A stretch of DNA of 64,000 nt, taken from the NCBI GenBank assembly GCA_964412895.1, contig CAYPQK010000003.1, positions 1 through 64,000 on the forward strand. The letters run 5' to 3'. The DNA comes from CALMRE01 sp964412895. GTDB taxonomy: Bacteria > UBP6 > UBA1177 > JAKLFG01. The position numbers and the translations under genes were made by a program. Every line of letters begins with the position of its first letter. Position 1 is the first letter of the stretch. Shown piece by piece: positions 17,366 to 26,403 of this stretch. Below the pieces are notes generated by a model, which did not search any database, was not told the origin of the DNA, and saw nothing but the letters and a program-made list of their open reading frames with translations.

Positions 17366-19681
17366 TTATTCAGTGATCGTGAATGACCAAATGTCGGAGA
17401 AAGTGACCGAACCGTGGCTGTCCTTGGCGAGCACCTGCCATGAGTAGGTGGCGGGTCCCGATATCGTAGGCATCTCAAGGTAGGGGAAAGTATGTCCACT
17501 GACGATCGTGGGCAGGTTCGATGAAACGATCCCGAAGCGTACATCATATGTGACAACATCACCATCATCATCGTTACTAGAATCCCATATCAAAAATTCC
17601 GGCGGAATGCCGAGGGTCGCGGTGTCTTGAGGGGAAGGTGCTGTTGGATAAGAGGGGGCATGATTGAACTGGGGGGTACCGACATTGCGACTGTTTCGCG
17701 CATCGTGTCGAACGGATGGCCACGGTGCATCGTGATCGGGTTGTAAGGATAATGGTTGCGTGGCGTAGACATAGTTGTAGAGGACAAAGTACAGTATGCC
17801 TTGCTCGGAGAGAACAATGCGGGATCGCGACAACCATGTGTAGTCGGGGACCACGAAAGTATATTCTTGCACGAGAGAGCCGTTTTTGTCGAACACACTA
17901 AGAAAAATGGTTATATCCCAGTAGGTGTCGCAGGCTGCGGCGGCCAACACAGTGTCTTTGGCCAGTATAGGAGACATATAATAACATTCGGTTGGCTCGC
18001 GGGAAATTGACTTTTTCCAGTTCAAGTCACCCGATGGAGTGAGGGCATAAAGGTCACCTACAGAAGAAATGAAATACAATATCCCGCCACTGTCTATCAA
18101 GATCGGAGTCCAGACGGAACCTTCTACATTAAGGAATTCCGTTATATTAAGGAGTTCCGTCTTGATGCCGTCGATGGTCGTCTTATAAAGGGTCTTTGTC
18201 TCGACGAAACTATAGATATAGTAGATTGAACCATCAGCATCCATTGAAAGCAAGGTTTCGTTGTTTAGCCACGGGGAGTTTTGTGTCCACGCAACTTTTC
18301 CATCGGGAGAAAGTAGTCGCAACCTCCCGGAGCCGTCAAGGTCGCCGATATCTCCGTGCGGGCCTATGACCGGAAAATTGAAAACGACATCAGATAGGAA
18401 ATGACGTCCCCATGAATCATAAATGCCTGCTTTATGGAAAAGAGTCCCGTCGGTGGAAACGGCGACGGGGCCGGTATATGCCTCATGCTCGGGTCCTGTT
18501 ATCGGAAGGTCTGCGTAAACAAGGGCGCCGTCAGGCGTGATAATATTGCCGAGAACATAAATGTTCTGATCCGGACGCAGAACCACATTAATATCGCCCG
18601 GATTCATGGAACTCTCCATAAGAACAAGGCTCCATTTCTCTGTATTTTCGGGAGTTATGGCATGAAGAATAATGGGATTGTTGGGAGATTCTCCTTGTGC
18701 CAAAATGTAGAGAGACCCGTCATCTGCAATCGCGATGTCGATGACCTTTTTCGGGAAGGTCCGTTGCCAAAGTACGAGGGAAAGACATTGGTCATCGGAT
18801 GTTCGAACGAGATCGTTATCGCATTCCCATTCGCAAAATGGAACAGATTCCCATCCGGATTTTTCCGTATACATTATCTCGTGCGATTTAAGGATATCGT
18901 GACTTTTTATGGGTGCTGCGGGGTCATGGACACACATAACGGTTTTACGGTCGATACATGAGAAGGTTTCCATGGCGTATCCCGGTAAACACTCCGCGCA
19001 ATTCTCCGGATCATGGTGGATGTTGTTGCAGGAGCATACTGGGACGCCGGAAGAGGAGTTACATAGTTCATAGTGAGTGCACGAGGTTGAAGTGCAGGGC
19101 CTGTTCTGCACGCAATCGGCGCCCTCCAGATGATAATCGGCCTTACAATCGGCGCAATCAACCCCTTCGCGCCCAGTCTTGCATTTACAATAGGCGGCAC
19201 CGCTTTGTGCTATCTCACATGTCTGATACTGCGAACAATTAGCCTCCTCGCATCGTGTGTCTACCAGACATTCGCCATCCTTAAAATAATACCCTCCTAT
19301 ACAGCCCGAACAGTCGAGGTTCGCTTTTTCGTAATCGCAAACGCAAAATATGTCCGATGCGCCCTGTTCGCAAGAGCCCGCTGAGGAACAACGATCAGTC
19401 CGGCAGTCCGCATAGGAATAGCAATCAGAAAGATCGATCTCTTGGCAGTCGTTCGTACAAAGAATGTTCCCCGAAATATACAAATCCGGAGCAAGAACGG
19501 AACAATAGCGTTGTTCATGGGAGTCGCATACCTCCCACGACTGCACGATGCCGTCACCGCAGTATCTTTGATCGGCTATCACCTGATCGATGGTTGTTGC
19601 GGCATCGATATTTTTCGGCTCCTCCACGCAGGAAGAAAATATGGCCAGAGCCAGCATAAGAAAAAGTAACGCGCGAAGCAT
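17366..19681 (-). CDS. EGF-repeat and beta-propeller lipoprotein
   Basis: ATG 19681 starts a lipoprotein signal ending AIFSSCVEEP (Cys about 18). Domains in order: CGDGIVQSWEVCDS cassette, three EGF-like repeats (e.g. CSSAGSCEQG, CEEANCSQYQTC, CTSTSCTHYELC, each closing with C.C...), then a repeat region of ~400 residues. That region has PQQ/WD-like blades (DGSLYILAQG, DQNIYVLGNI, DGSIYYIYS, GGILYFISSVGDLYALTPSGDLNWKKS, QGILYFVLYNYVYA) and so probably a beta-propeller. It ends in a fibronectin-like domain (GPATYSWQVLAKDSHGSVTF). Base composition is visibly more AT-rich than the neighbours. The gene lies ~60 nt upstream of its truncated-looking paralogue on the same strand. Probably a surface adhesin or sensor. 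Confidence 0.8.
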   Translation of the reverse strand: MLRALLFLMLALAIFSSCVEEPKNIDAATTIDQVIADQRYCGDGIVQSWEVCDSHEQRYCSVLAPDLYISGNILCTNDCQEIDLSDCYSYADCRTDRCSSAGSCEQGASDIFCVCDYEKANLDCSGCIGGYYFKDGECLVDTRCEEANCSQYQTCEIAQSGAAYCKCKTGREGVDCADCKADYHLEGADCVQNRPCTSTSCTHYELCNSSSGVPVCSCNNIHHDPENCAECLPGYAMETFSCIDRKTVMCVHDPAAPIKSHDILKSHEIMYTEKSGWESVPFCEWECDNDLVRTSDDQCLSLVLWQRTFPKKVIDIAIADDGSLYILAQGESPNNPIILHAITPENTEKWSLVLMESSMNPGDINVVLRPDQNIYVLGNIITPDGALVYADLPITGPEHEAYTGPVAVSTDGTLFHKAGIYDSWGRHFLSDVVFNFPVIGPHGDIGDLDGSGRLRLLSPDGKVAWTQNSPWLNNETLLSMDADGSIYYIYSFVETKTLYKTTIDGIKTELLNITEFLNVEGSVWTPILIDSGGILYFISSVGDLYALTPSGDLNWKKSISREPTECYYMSPILAKDTVLAAAACDTYWDITIFLSVFDKNGSLVQEYTFVVPDYTWLSRSRIVLSEQGILYFVLYNYVYATQPLSLQPDHDAPWPSVRHDARNSRNVGTPQFNHAPSYPTAPSPQDTATLGIPPEFLIWDSSNDDDGDVVTYDVRFGIVSSNLPTIVSGHTFPYLEMPTISGPATYSWQVLAKDSHGSVTFSDIWSFTITE

Positions 19682-19861
19682 GCAAACCCCCGCTGACATG
19701 CACGAAGAACTGCGCAACTATAGCCCCCGTCGTTCTTCGTGTCAAGGGGAAGATGCGGCAAAAAAGCGCCGGATGTCGGCCGGTTTGCCGGAAACTTGCG
19801 CGCAGTGCCGTTTTATGGTAGACATTTTCCGCAATATCGGGCATCAACGGGGAGAAAATCC

Positions 19862-21892
19862 ATGAGACAGCATCTGTCGCTCGGCATCCTTTTTTCGCTT
19901 CTTGGTCTGATCCTTATGACCGCCTGCGCTTCAGCCCCCGTCGGCTACAGCCGCTTCAATGGCTTGAGCGACGACATCAGGAAGGCGCAATCGCTCGACC
20001 CGAAAGATTATGCGGAGGCCGACGGCGTGGTAGTACGCGACTACAGCGAGACCCGCATCACTTGGCTGCCCGGTATCGGCGTCGAGACCTACATCACGCG
20101 GCATGTCGTCAAACGGATATTCCGCGATCCCGAGGAGTATCTCACCATGGAACTCAACGCGGGCAAGGAAGACGAGATCGCCGATCTGGCCGCCCGCGTG
20201 ATCCACCCCGACGGCACGGTGACCGACCTCGACCGGAAGGATATCTATCGGCGCGACACGCAACTCTCCTCCTACGAAAAGGGACAGTCTTACAAAAGCG
20301 TCCGTTTCAATTTTCCCCGGCTGTCGATCGGCGATGTGATAGAGTACCGTTGGACCCGCATCGACCGGGGCATCTACCTCGCCGACGCATGGTGGCTGGC
20401 CTATGACAACATGCCGGTGCTCGACGCGGAGTTCGTCGTGAAACTCCCGCGCTGGCTGGTCGAGGGGGGCGACGGCTGGAAGTTCGTCTACAAGACCTAC
20501 AACTTCGACCGGATGTCGGAGCCCGAGATCGAGACGGGCGCGACCGAATACGACCACAAGAGTTACCGGTGGCGCGTGAAGGATATCCCCAAATTCGTCA
20601 GGGAACGGTATGTCGAAATGGCGGCGGACCAGCGGCCGCACCTGAAATTCATCCTTTCCTATTTCTCCACGCCGGCCGGTTATGCCGCCTTCTACTACAA
20701 GAAAACGCTTAAAGAGCAGATGGAACTCACCGATGCGGTCAAGAACAAGGCGGAAACACTTGTCGCCGGCGCGAAGAACGACATCGAGAAGATCGATGCG
20801 CTCCGCCGTTTCGTGCAGGATCTGTTCTACAGCGCCGAACATGTCGATTACGGCCACGGATCCAAGCCCAATCCGCCGGAGACCGTATTGAAGCGCGGGT
20901 TCGGCGACTGCAAGGACAAGGCGATACTGCTGGTGGTGATGCTGCGCGCCATCGGCATCGAGGCCGATCCGGTGCTGGTGTTGTTGCGTGACGCGGGGCT
21001 GGTGGACCCCGATTTCACCTCCAACGACTTCAACCACATGATCGTGCGCGCCGTTACCGCGGACAAAAAAGCGGTCTGGATAGACGGTACGATGCGGGGG
21101 AACACGCTCGGCTGGCTGCCGTGGAGCCTTGCCGATACCTACGGCCTGCTCGTCACCGAGAAGAGCGCGACCTCGAAGATGGTGAAATTGCCCTCCTACA
21201 GCGCCGACGACAACGGGATGCACCGCTCAATCACGATGGAGTTGCGACCCGATCTCTCGGCGCGTTATACGATCAGGGACATTTTTATCGGCGAATCGGC
21301 GTGGGCCGCGCGCGCCTCCATCGGCATCATGCGTGACGACCAGATCGTTCGTTTCATCCGCGACATGACATGGTGGTCATTCTTCAGGATAGAACCGAAA
21401 GATATCTCTCGTTCATCGGCCGAGGAGGTGGGGAACCGTTTCGAGATATCGTTCTCCTTCGAGGTCCCGCAGGGCGTCGAACAACAGCCCGACGGCCGTT
21501 ATACAGTGTCGATCTGGCCGCTGTACGCGAGCACACTGGCCTACGACACTTTCATGCTCGGCGAACAGGGGCGGCGACAGCCGTTCTATCTCGGCGCCCC
21601 CCGCCATTTGGAACAGACCTGTGATATAACGCTGCCGGCGGGGGCCGTCGTCATTTCCCGACTGGGCGAATATACGAACTCCACGCCGGGCGGCGAGATC
21701 TCCTATCACTATACTCTTGCGGCGGCCGACGGCGGAAAAGTGAAAGTGACCGAACAACAGCGCGTCGCCAAACCATCGGTCCCGGCGTCCGACATGGAGG
21801 CGATGCGCACATTCTTCGCATCGTTCTTCAAAGACGATCAACTGGACCGGGTGATCATAGAGATGCCCGTCGAGGAAGCGGCGGTGAAGTAG
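19862..21892 (+). CDS. DUF3857 and transglutaminase-like domain lipoprotein
   Basis: ATG 19862 follows GGGAGA; a longer upstream extension has no ribosome site. Signal peptide with lipobox LMTAC (Cys22). Residues ~45-270 match DUF3857 (DYSETRITWLPGIGVETY, VIHPDGTVTDLDRKDIY, GDVIEYRWTRID). A transglutaminase core follows with the Cys-His-Asp series: RGFGDCKDKA (Cys ~349), FNHMIV (His ~391) and WIDGT (Asp ~407). A C-terminal beta-rich domain completes it (DLSARYTIRDIFIGESAW). The protein faces the periplasm. Such proteins are widespread in Bacteroidota and myxobacteria but no substrate is established. Convergent with the HD-GYP gene (3 nt gap). Confidence 0.9.
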   Translation: MRQHLSLGILFSLLGLILMTACASAPVGYSRFNGLSDDIRKAQSLDPKDYAEADGVVVRDYSETRITWLPGIGVETYITRHVVKRIFRDPEEYLTMELNAGKEDEIADLAARVIHPDGTVTDLDRKDIYRRDTQLSSYEKGQSYKSVRFNFPRLSIGDVIEYRWTRIDRGIYLADAWWLAYDNMPVLDAEFVVKLPRWLVEGGDGWKFVYKTYNFDRMSEPEIETGATEYDHKSYRWRVKDIPKFVRERYVEMAADQRPHLKFILSYFSTPAGYAAFYYKKTLKEQMELTDAVKNKAETLVAGAKNDIEKIDALRRFVQDLFYSAEHVDYGHGSKPNPPETVLKRGFGDCKDKAILLVVMLRAIGIEADPVLVLLRDAGLVDPDFTSNDFNHMIVRAVTADKKAVWIDGTMRGNTLGWLPWSLADTYGLLVTEKSATSKMVKLPSYSADDNGMHRSITMELRPDLSARYTIRDIFIGESAWAARASIGIMRDDQIVRFIRDMTWWSFFRIEPKDISRSSAEEVGNRFEISFSFEVPQGVEQQPDGRYTVSIWPLYASTLAYDTFMLGEQGRRQPFYLGAPRHLEQTCDITLPAGAVVISRLGEYTNSTPGGEISYHYTLAAADGGKVKVTEQQRVAKPSVPASDMEAMRTFFASFFKDDQLDRVIIEMPVEEAAVK

Positions 21893-21895
21893 GGG

Positions 21896-23005
21896 TCAGA
21901 CCGCGTCCTTGAACTGTTCGCGGATGGCGACGAATTCGTCGATGTGGGCGAGGAAGGTGTCCATCAGTTTCGGGTCGAACTGGGCGCCGCGCTGGGCCCG
22001 GAACTCTTCGACTATCTTCTCCAGCGGCCACGCCTTCTTGTAGACACGGTCGCTGCCGAGCGCGTCGAACACATCGGCGATGGCGCAGATGCGGCCGAAG
22101 ATGTGGATATCGTCGCCCTTGAGACCGCGCGGATAGCCCTTGCCGTCGTACCGTTCGTGATGTTCGCGGGCCACCGTCGCCGCCGCCTTCAGGATGGGCC
22201 GCGCCGAACCCTTCAGTATCGCGTAGCCGTTCTCGGCGTGCATCTTCATGACATCGAATTCGGCGGGATCGAGCCGTCCGGGCTTGAGCAGGATCGAGTC
22301 GGGGACCGCTATTTTGCCGATATCGTGCATCGGCGCGGCGAGCCGGAGCAGTTCGGCGTCCCGCTTGGGCAGGCAGAACCGGAGGGCGAGCAGTTTGCAG
22401 TATTCCGACACCCGCTTGACATGGTTGCCGGTCTCCTTCGAGCGCGTTTCCCCGGCCTCGGCGAGTGCGAAGATGATGTCGCGCTGGGTCTCTTCGATCT
22501 CCTCGTTGAGCTTCGCCGCCTCTATCGCCTCGCCGGCGTAGGTGGAGGCGAGTTTGAGGAACTTGATGTCGCTCTCCTCGAATTTGCCCGCGGTGCTCTT
22601 CTTGTTGATGGTCTGGAAGACGCCGAGCACCTCGCCGCGGCTGTTCTTTATCGGCACCGCGAGTATGCTGCGGGTCGTGTAGCCGGTCTGCCGGTCTATC
22701 TCCTGATTGAAGCGGGCGTCACGGTAAGGATCGTTGACGATGACCGTTTCGCCGCTCTGCACCGCCACCCCGGCGATACCGGTCGACGCGGGCATGCCGA
22801 TCCGGTCGATGCCGTGCGCCACTTTGGTCCACAGTTCCTCTTTCTGTTTGTCGAACATCCAGAGGGTGCAGCGGTCAGCGTTGACCAGATCGCGCCCCAT
22901 CTCGGCCAGCAGTATCAGCGCCGCGTCTATCTTGCGGACCCCTTCGACCTTGCCGATGTACTGGAGTATCAGCTCCAGCATGATATTTTGCTTTTCGTCG
23001 GCCAT
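21896..23005 (-). CDS. GAF domain HD-GYP phosphodiesterase
   Basis: Cytoplasmic signalling enzyme predicted to hydrolyse cyclic di-GMP. ATG 23005 lies 10 nt after the upstream stop, with AGGA before it. A GAF domain (about residues 20-165; DRCTLWMFDKQKEELWTKVA, SILAVPIKNSRGEVLGVFQ) senses a small ligand. The HD-GYP domain (about 180-360) keeps the metal motif HDIGKIAVPD (His-Asp ~227-228) and the diagnostic HHERYDGKGYPRGL (282-295). The AIADVFDALGSDRVYKKAW segment is also canonical. All catalytic residues are present, so activity is expected. It is the downstream partner of an Asp/Asn-rich lipoprotein gene; whether the two are functionally linked is open. Confidence 0.93.
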   Translation of the reverse strand: MADEKQNIMLELILQYIGKVEGVRKIDAALILLAEMGRDLVNADRCTLWMFDKQKEELWTKVAHGIDRIGMPASTGIAGVAVQSGETVIVNDPYRDARFNQEIDRQTGYTTRSILAVPIKNSRGEVLGVFQTINKKSTAGKFEESDIKFLKLASTYAGEAIEAAKLNEEIEETQRDIIFALAEAGETRSKETGNHVKRVSEYCKLLALRFCLPKRDAELLRLAAPMHDIGKIAVPDSILLKPGRLDPAEFDVMKMHAENGYAILKGSARPILKAAATVAREHHERYDGKGYPRGLKGDDIHIFGRICAIADVFDALGSDRVYKKAWPLEKIVEEFRAQRGAQFDPKLMDTFLAHIDEFVAIREQFKDAV

Positions 23006-23015
23006 GCTGTTGATC

Positions 23016-23984
23016 CTACTCGGCGCAGATGGGATAGGGAAGGCTGGTCCCGAGTACGGCGGGATCGTAGAGGTTGCCGCTCGCGCTGGTGACATCGAGC
23101 TGGGCGTCGGCGACCGTCCCGATGGTGAAGTTACCGTCGTTGGACATCGCCCGGATGCAGTCTATCGTCATGCCGCTCCGGGAGAAGGTCATGTCGCCGT
23201 AGGTGACCACCGCCTGCGCTGCCGACAGGGAGTGCGCCCCGGCGGTGTTCTGGGCCGCGGGCAGGGAAAACATGAAGAAATGGGCGCCGCCCATCGAGAA
23301 GGAATCTATCCACATCGTGACGATATTGCTGCCGTTCGCGGTGGAGAGGGGGAAGTGCAGGTCGCCGTAAATGGAGACGGTGCCGTACTGGAAGTCGGTG
23401 CCGAGATGCGAGAAATCGGCGGTCCCTTCGCCGCCCAACAACTGCTGGAAGCTGGTCCCTTCGGCGTTGACCGGGCCGGTGAAGTCGAACGAGAAGGTGC
23501 CGGTCGCGGTGAGCGTGTCCTCGACGCAGACGCCGGTGTTCCAGTGGTAGCCCTCGTCGCAGACGCAGGTCGGTTCGTTACCGACGACCTCGCAGTGGCT
23601 GTTGACATCGTCGCAGGTGAAGCCGTTGCAGGTCGCGGTCGGGATGTCGGCGTCGGGGGTGACGACATTGTCGTTCGGGTTGTTGTCGGGCTGGGCGTTG
23701 TCGTTCTGGACATTGTCATTCTGCGTATTGTCGCTGATCGGGTCGTCGGTCTGCGGATCGTCGTTGGTGACATCGTCGGGCAGGATGCTGTCGTTCGCCG
23801 GATCGTCGGTCAGCAGGTCGTCGTTGGTGACATCGTCGTTCTGCGCCACATTGTCGCCGTCGAACATCGGAATGTCGGTCACCGCCGTGTCCTTGTCTTC
23901 GCTGATGACGCGGGTGGTGTTCTCGCACGACGCGAGGACAAAGAGCGCCATAATGCACAGGAACATCGCCGTCATGCCTTTCAT
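23016..23984 (-). CDS. Asp/Asn-rich lipoprotein with EGF-like unit
   Basis: The start codon at about 23984 begins MKGMTAMFLCIMALFVLASC, a lipoprotein signal (Cys20). A ~75-residue Asp/Asn/Pro linker follows (e.g. NDDVTNDDLLTDDPAND, NTQNDNVQNDNAQPDN), an acidic surface spacer that could bind divalent cations. One EGF-like unit comes next (CNGFTCDDVNSHCEVVG, TCVCDEGYHWNTGVCV). The C-terminal ~190 residues are beta-rich (GTFSFDFTGPVNAEGTSFQQL) without recognisable motifs. First gene of a two-gene unit with the GAF/HD-GYP enzyme. Confidence 0.75.
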   Translation of the reverse strand: MKGMTAMFLCIMALFVLASCENTTRVISEDKDTAVTDIPMFDGDNVAQNDDVTNDDLLTDDPANDSILPDDVTNDDPQTDDPISDNTQNDNVQNDNAQPDNNPNDNVVTPDADIPTATCNGFTCDDVNSHCEVVGNEPTCVCDEGYHWNTGVCVEDTLTATGTFSFDFTGPVNAEGTSFQQLLGGEGTADFSHLGTDFQYGTVSIYGDLHFPLSTANGSNIVTMWIDSFSMGGAHFFMFSLPAAQNTAGAHSLSAAQAVVTYGDMTFSRSGMTIDCIRAMSNDGNFTIGTVADAQLDVTSASGNLYDPAVLGTSLPYPICAE

Positions 23985-24067
23985 GGATGCCTCCCACAGG
24001 GTTAAAAGAATCGGTCCACAGCGATTGTAGAACATAAAAAAATGAAGTCAAGAGGGAAAATTAAAAG

Positions 24068-24700
24068 CTAGCGCCGCAGTTTGTCAAGTCGTTCCAGCAG
24101 GATATCGACCGTTGTGTTCCACACCTCGATACAGCGTGTCGTGTCGATGCTGGTGTCGATGAGGTAGACGATGACTCCTTCGCGCATGATGTCAAGCCCG
24201 AGCAGTATCCGTTCGACCTGTGGGTCGGCGGCGGGAAGGCCCATCATCGCGGTTATTTTCTCGCGGACGAAGGCCTTCCGACCCATGACCTTCTTTTCGA
24301 TGGCTCTCACGAAGGCGGGATCCACCCGAGCCTCGTTGGAAGAGATGATGCTGTAACCCGCGTTCAGTTTCTTGTGCGAACGGAGGAAATCGGCGACCCC
24401 CGTCATAAGGTCGGACAGAAATTTCCGCGGATCGGTGTAGGGGGCCTCGTAGGAGGGTGGCTTGAGGATGTCAAGGAAGTGGATACAGGCGGCGGTCCGT
24501 ATCTCCGACATGTTCTTGAAATGATGATAAAGATTCGCCTTCGAGATGCCGACCCGTTCGGCGAGATTGCGCGCCGTGAGGGCATCGGAACCTTTCTCGC
24601 CGGCGAGTTCAAGCGTGGCGACGAGGATATGCTCGCGTACTTTGCGCCCTTTCTCTTTGCGGCCGTCGGGCCGCGCTGTCGCGACTGTTTTTTTCGTCAT
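24068..24700 (-). CDS. TetR family transcriptional regulator
   Basis: ATG 24700 has GAAAG upstream. The N-terminal helix-turn-helix reads LELAGEKGSDALTARNLAER, VGISKANLYHHFKNMSEI (about residues 30-75), the standard TetR DNA-binding domain with an unusually basic leader (TKKTVATARPDGRKEKGRK). The C-terminal ligand domain (about 75-210) is helical. The gene is divergent from the 24868 lipoprotein. An ACCGACCG-type half-dyad between them (24820-24837) is a good candidate operator, so repression of the divergent gene and itself is likely. Inducer unknown. Confidence 0.92.
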   Translation of the reverse strand: MTKKTVATARPDGRKEKGRKVREHILVATLELAGEKGSDALTARNLAERVGISKANLYHHFKNMSEIRTAACIHFLDILKPPSYEAPYTDPRKFLSDLMTGVADFLRSHKKLNAGYSIISSNEARVDPAFVRAIEKKVMGRKAFVREKITAMMGLPAADPQVERILLGLDIMREGVIVYLIDTSIDTTRCIEVWNTTVDILLERLDKLRR

Positions 24701-24819
24701 CTTTCGGTCCACCAGCCGGTAGTATGCCACGATACTTGCTGATGTAAAGTTTTTGTCGTTTTCGTAACCCGCCGTTATCAAATAAGAAAAAAGTCTCGCA
24801 CGACTCTTGCTGAATGCTG

Positions 24820-24837
24820 ACCGACCGTTCGGTTAGT
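24820..24837. promoter_or_regulatory. Candidate TetR operator
   Basis: Imperfect inverted repeat ACCGACCG-TT-CGGTTAGT: 6 of 8 arm positions are complementary. It lies in the TetR/lipoprotein divergent region, 31 nt before ATG 24868. TetR operators of this ACCGACCGnnCGGT type are common. Confidence 0.55.
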
Positions 24838-24867
24838 TTGTTATTTGACGGCGCGATGGAGGCTGAC

Positions 24868-26388
24868 ATGAGAAAGATGATCACGATGACGGCCGCGATG
24901 GTGGCGGCATTTCTGTTGTTTGCTGCCTGCGGCGGCGGCGAGGACCCGGTGACCGACGACACGGCCCCGGCCGACAACGACACGACGACGCTCGACGAGG
25001 ATACCGCCGTTCCCGATGTCGACACGGCGACGCCCACCAAGCCGGGCGACGATTTCAACACCCCGCCGCGCAGTGTCGTGTTCGAGTTCAAGGGGCTCAT
25101 TAATTCGTATGATGATGTTCTTGCGCAGACCGACACCAAAGGGGTGATGGATATGACGCTCACGCTGGGCGACATCGACATCACGATGAACGACTACCCC
25201 ACCTCCTACCGGCTCCTCTATCCCGATGAGGAGCAGTACGGAGAGTTGGCCGGGACCGAACATATCATGCTCGGTTCGTTCGGCGACCTCAAGCAGGAGG
25301 GGAGTTATGTGATGTACTACACCTTCATTGCCGGAATGCCGGTGACGGCGCTTGAAGAGATCAAAAAGAACAAAACGCCCGAGGCGACCGCCGCGGCGCT
25401 TGAGTCGCGGGTGAATCTGACCCACACCACCTACCTGCGGCGGCCCGATAACAGCGTGGTCCTGCGCCGTTGCATGATAGCGGTGCTGGATACGCCGGAG
25501 GAGTCGCGCCTGTTCGTCAACTTTGTCAACAATGTCGACTTCACGCCGGGAGAGAACATTCTCGCGTGGGGCAACATCGCGCTGACGGTCGATTTCGACC
25601 CGGAAAAACTCACCGGCTACGAGCAGTATGAGGGACAGTGGTGTTCCTTCAGGCTCGACGACGCGACGATAGACAAAACGCAGTATGAGGCGGAACTGAT
25701 GAAGGATGTGACAAAACTCGACTGCGAAGTGCCGGCCGACTTCCTCGACGGGGCGGGCGACACGAGCGCGACCTACACCTTCAAAGGGGTGATCAATGAA
25801 TCGGGGGCTCAGCAGAACACCGCCGGCTTCGGCGCCTTCACCGTGAAGGTCGCCGGGACCGAGATCCCGGTGAGCGACTACATCGCCATCGCTACCACAT
25901 CGGTCGGGACGGCGGGACAGGAACTCGTCGCGGTCGAGTCGCTCGGCGGCATTGAGACCATCACCGGACAGAACCACTACAAATACAACTATTTCTCCGC
26001 CATCGTCGACAAACAGACGCTTCTTGACGCGAAAACGGCGGGCGATGCCTCGTGCCTCTTCGCGGGGATCGGCGACGGCGAAAAGGCATTCGTCCAGCTC
26101 TTCGCAGTCGAGGAGAAACAGGTGAACAGTATCACCTACCAGAAGGTCTGCCCGACGGCGGTGCTCGCACCGCTCCCAGCGACATCGGTGATACTGTACT
26201 GCATCGGCGGCAACACCGAATTCGCGGTCGGCGAGGAGATCCAATCGGCGGCGAATGTGACGCTCACCACCGACGAGACCTACCTGATGCAGGTCTTCGA
26301 GGTCGACAGTGCCGACAAACTGTGCGGCTGCAACGAGAACTACACGACCGTCATCGAGTGTTCGGCCTACGATGCGGTCGAACCGTAA
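24868..26388 (+). CDS. Lipoprotein, unknown function, divergent from TetR
   Basis: ATG 24868 with GGAGG (24858-24862). Signal peptide with lipobox LLFAAC (Cys ~21), then GGGEDPVTDDTAPADNDT, an Asp/Thr-rich linker. Two beta-rich halves begin with similar phrases, VFEFKGLINSYDDV (about residue 70) and TYTFKGVINESGAQ (about 305). The second contains a Cys pair region near CPTAVLAP and CGCNE. I do not recognise a family. The gene sits 15 nt upstream of the C25 peptidase gene, so the two probably share a transcript under TetR control. Secreted and lipid-anchored. Confidence 0.7.
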   Translation: MRKMITMTAAMVAAFLLFAACGGGEDPVTDDTAPADNDTTTLDEDTAVPDVDTATPTKPGDDFNTPPRSVVFEFKGLINSYDDVLAQTDTKGVMDMTLTLGDIDITMNDYPTSYRLLYPDEEQYGELAGTEHIMLGSFGDLKQEGSYVMYYTFIAGMPVTALEEIKKNKTPEATAAALESRVNLTHTTYLRRPDNSVVLRRCMIAVLDTPEESRLFVNFVNNVDFTPGENILAWGNIALTVDFDPEKLTGYEQYEGQWCSFRLDDATIDKTQYEAELMKDVTKLDCEVPADFLDGAGDTSATYTFKGVINESGAQQNTAGFGAFTVKVAGTEIPVSDYIAIATTSVGTAGQELVAVESLGGIETITGQNHYKYNYFSAIVDKQTLLDAKTAGDASCLFAGIGDGEKAFVQLFAVEEKQVNSITYQKVCPTAVLAPLPATSVILYCIGGNTEFAVGEEIQSAANVTLTTDETYLMQVFEVDSADKLCGCNENYTTVIECSAYDAVEP

Positions 26389-26403
26389 CCGGGGGAGGGT
26401 GTC

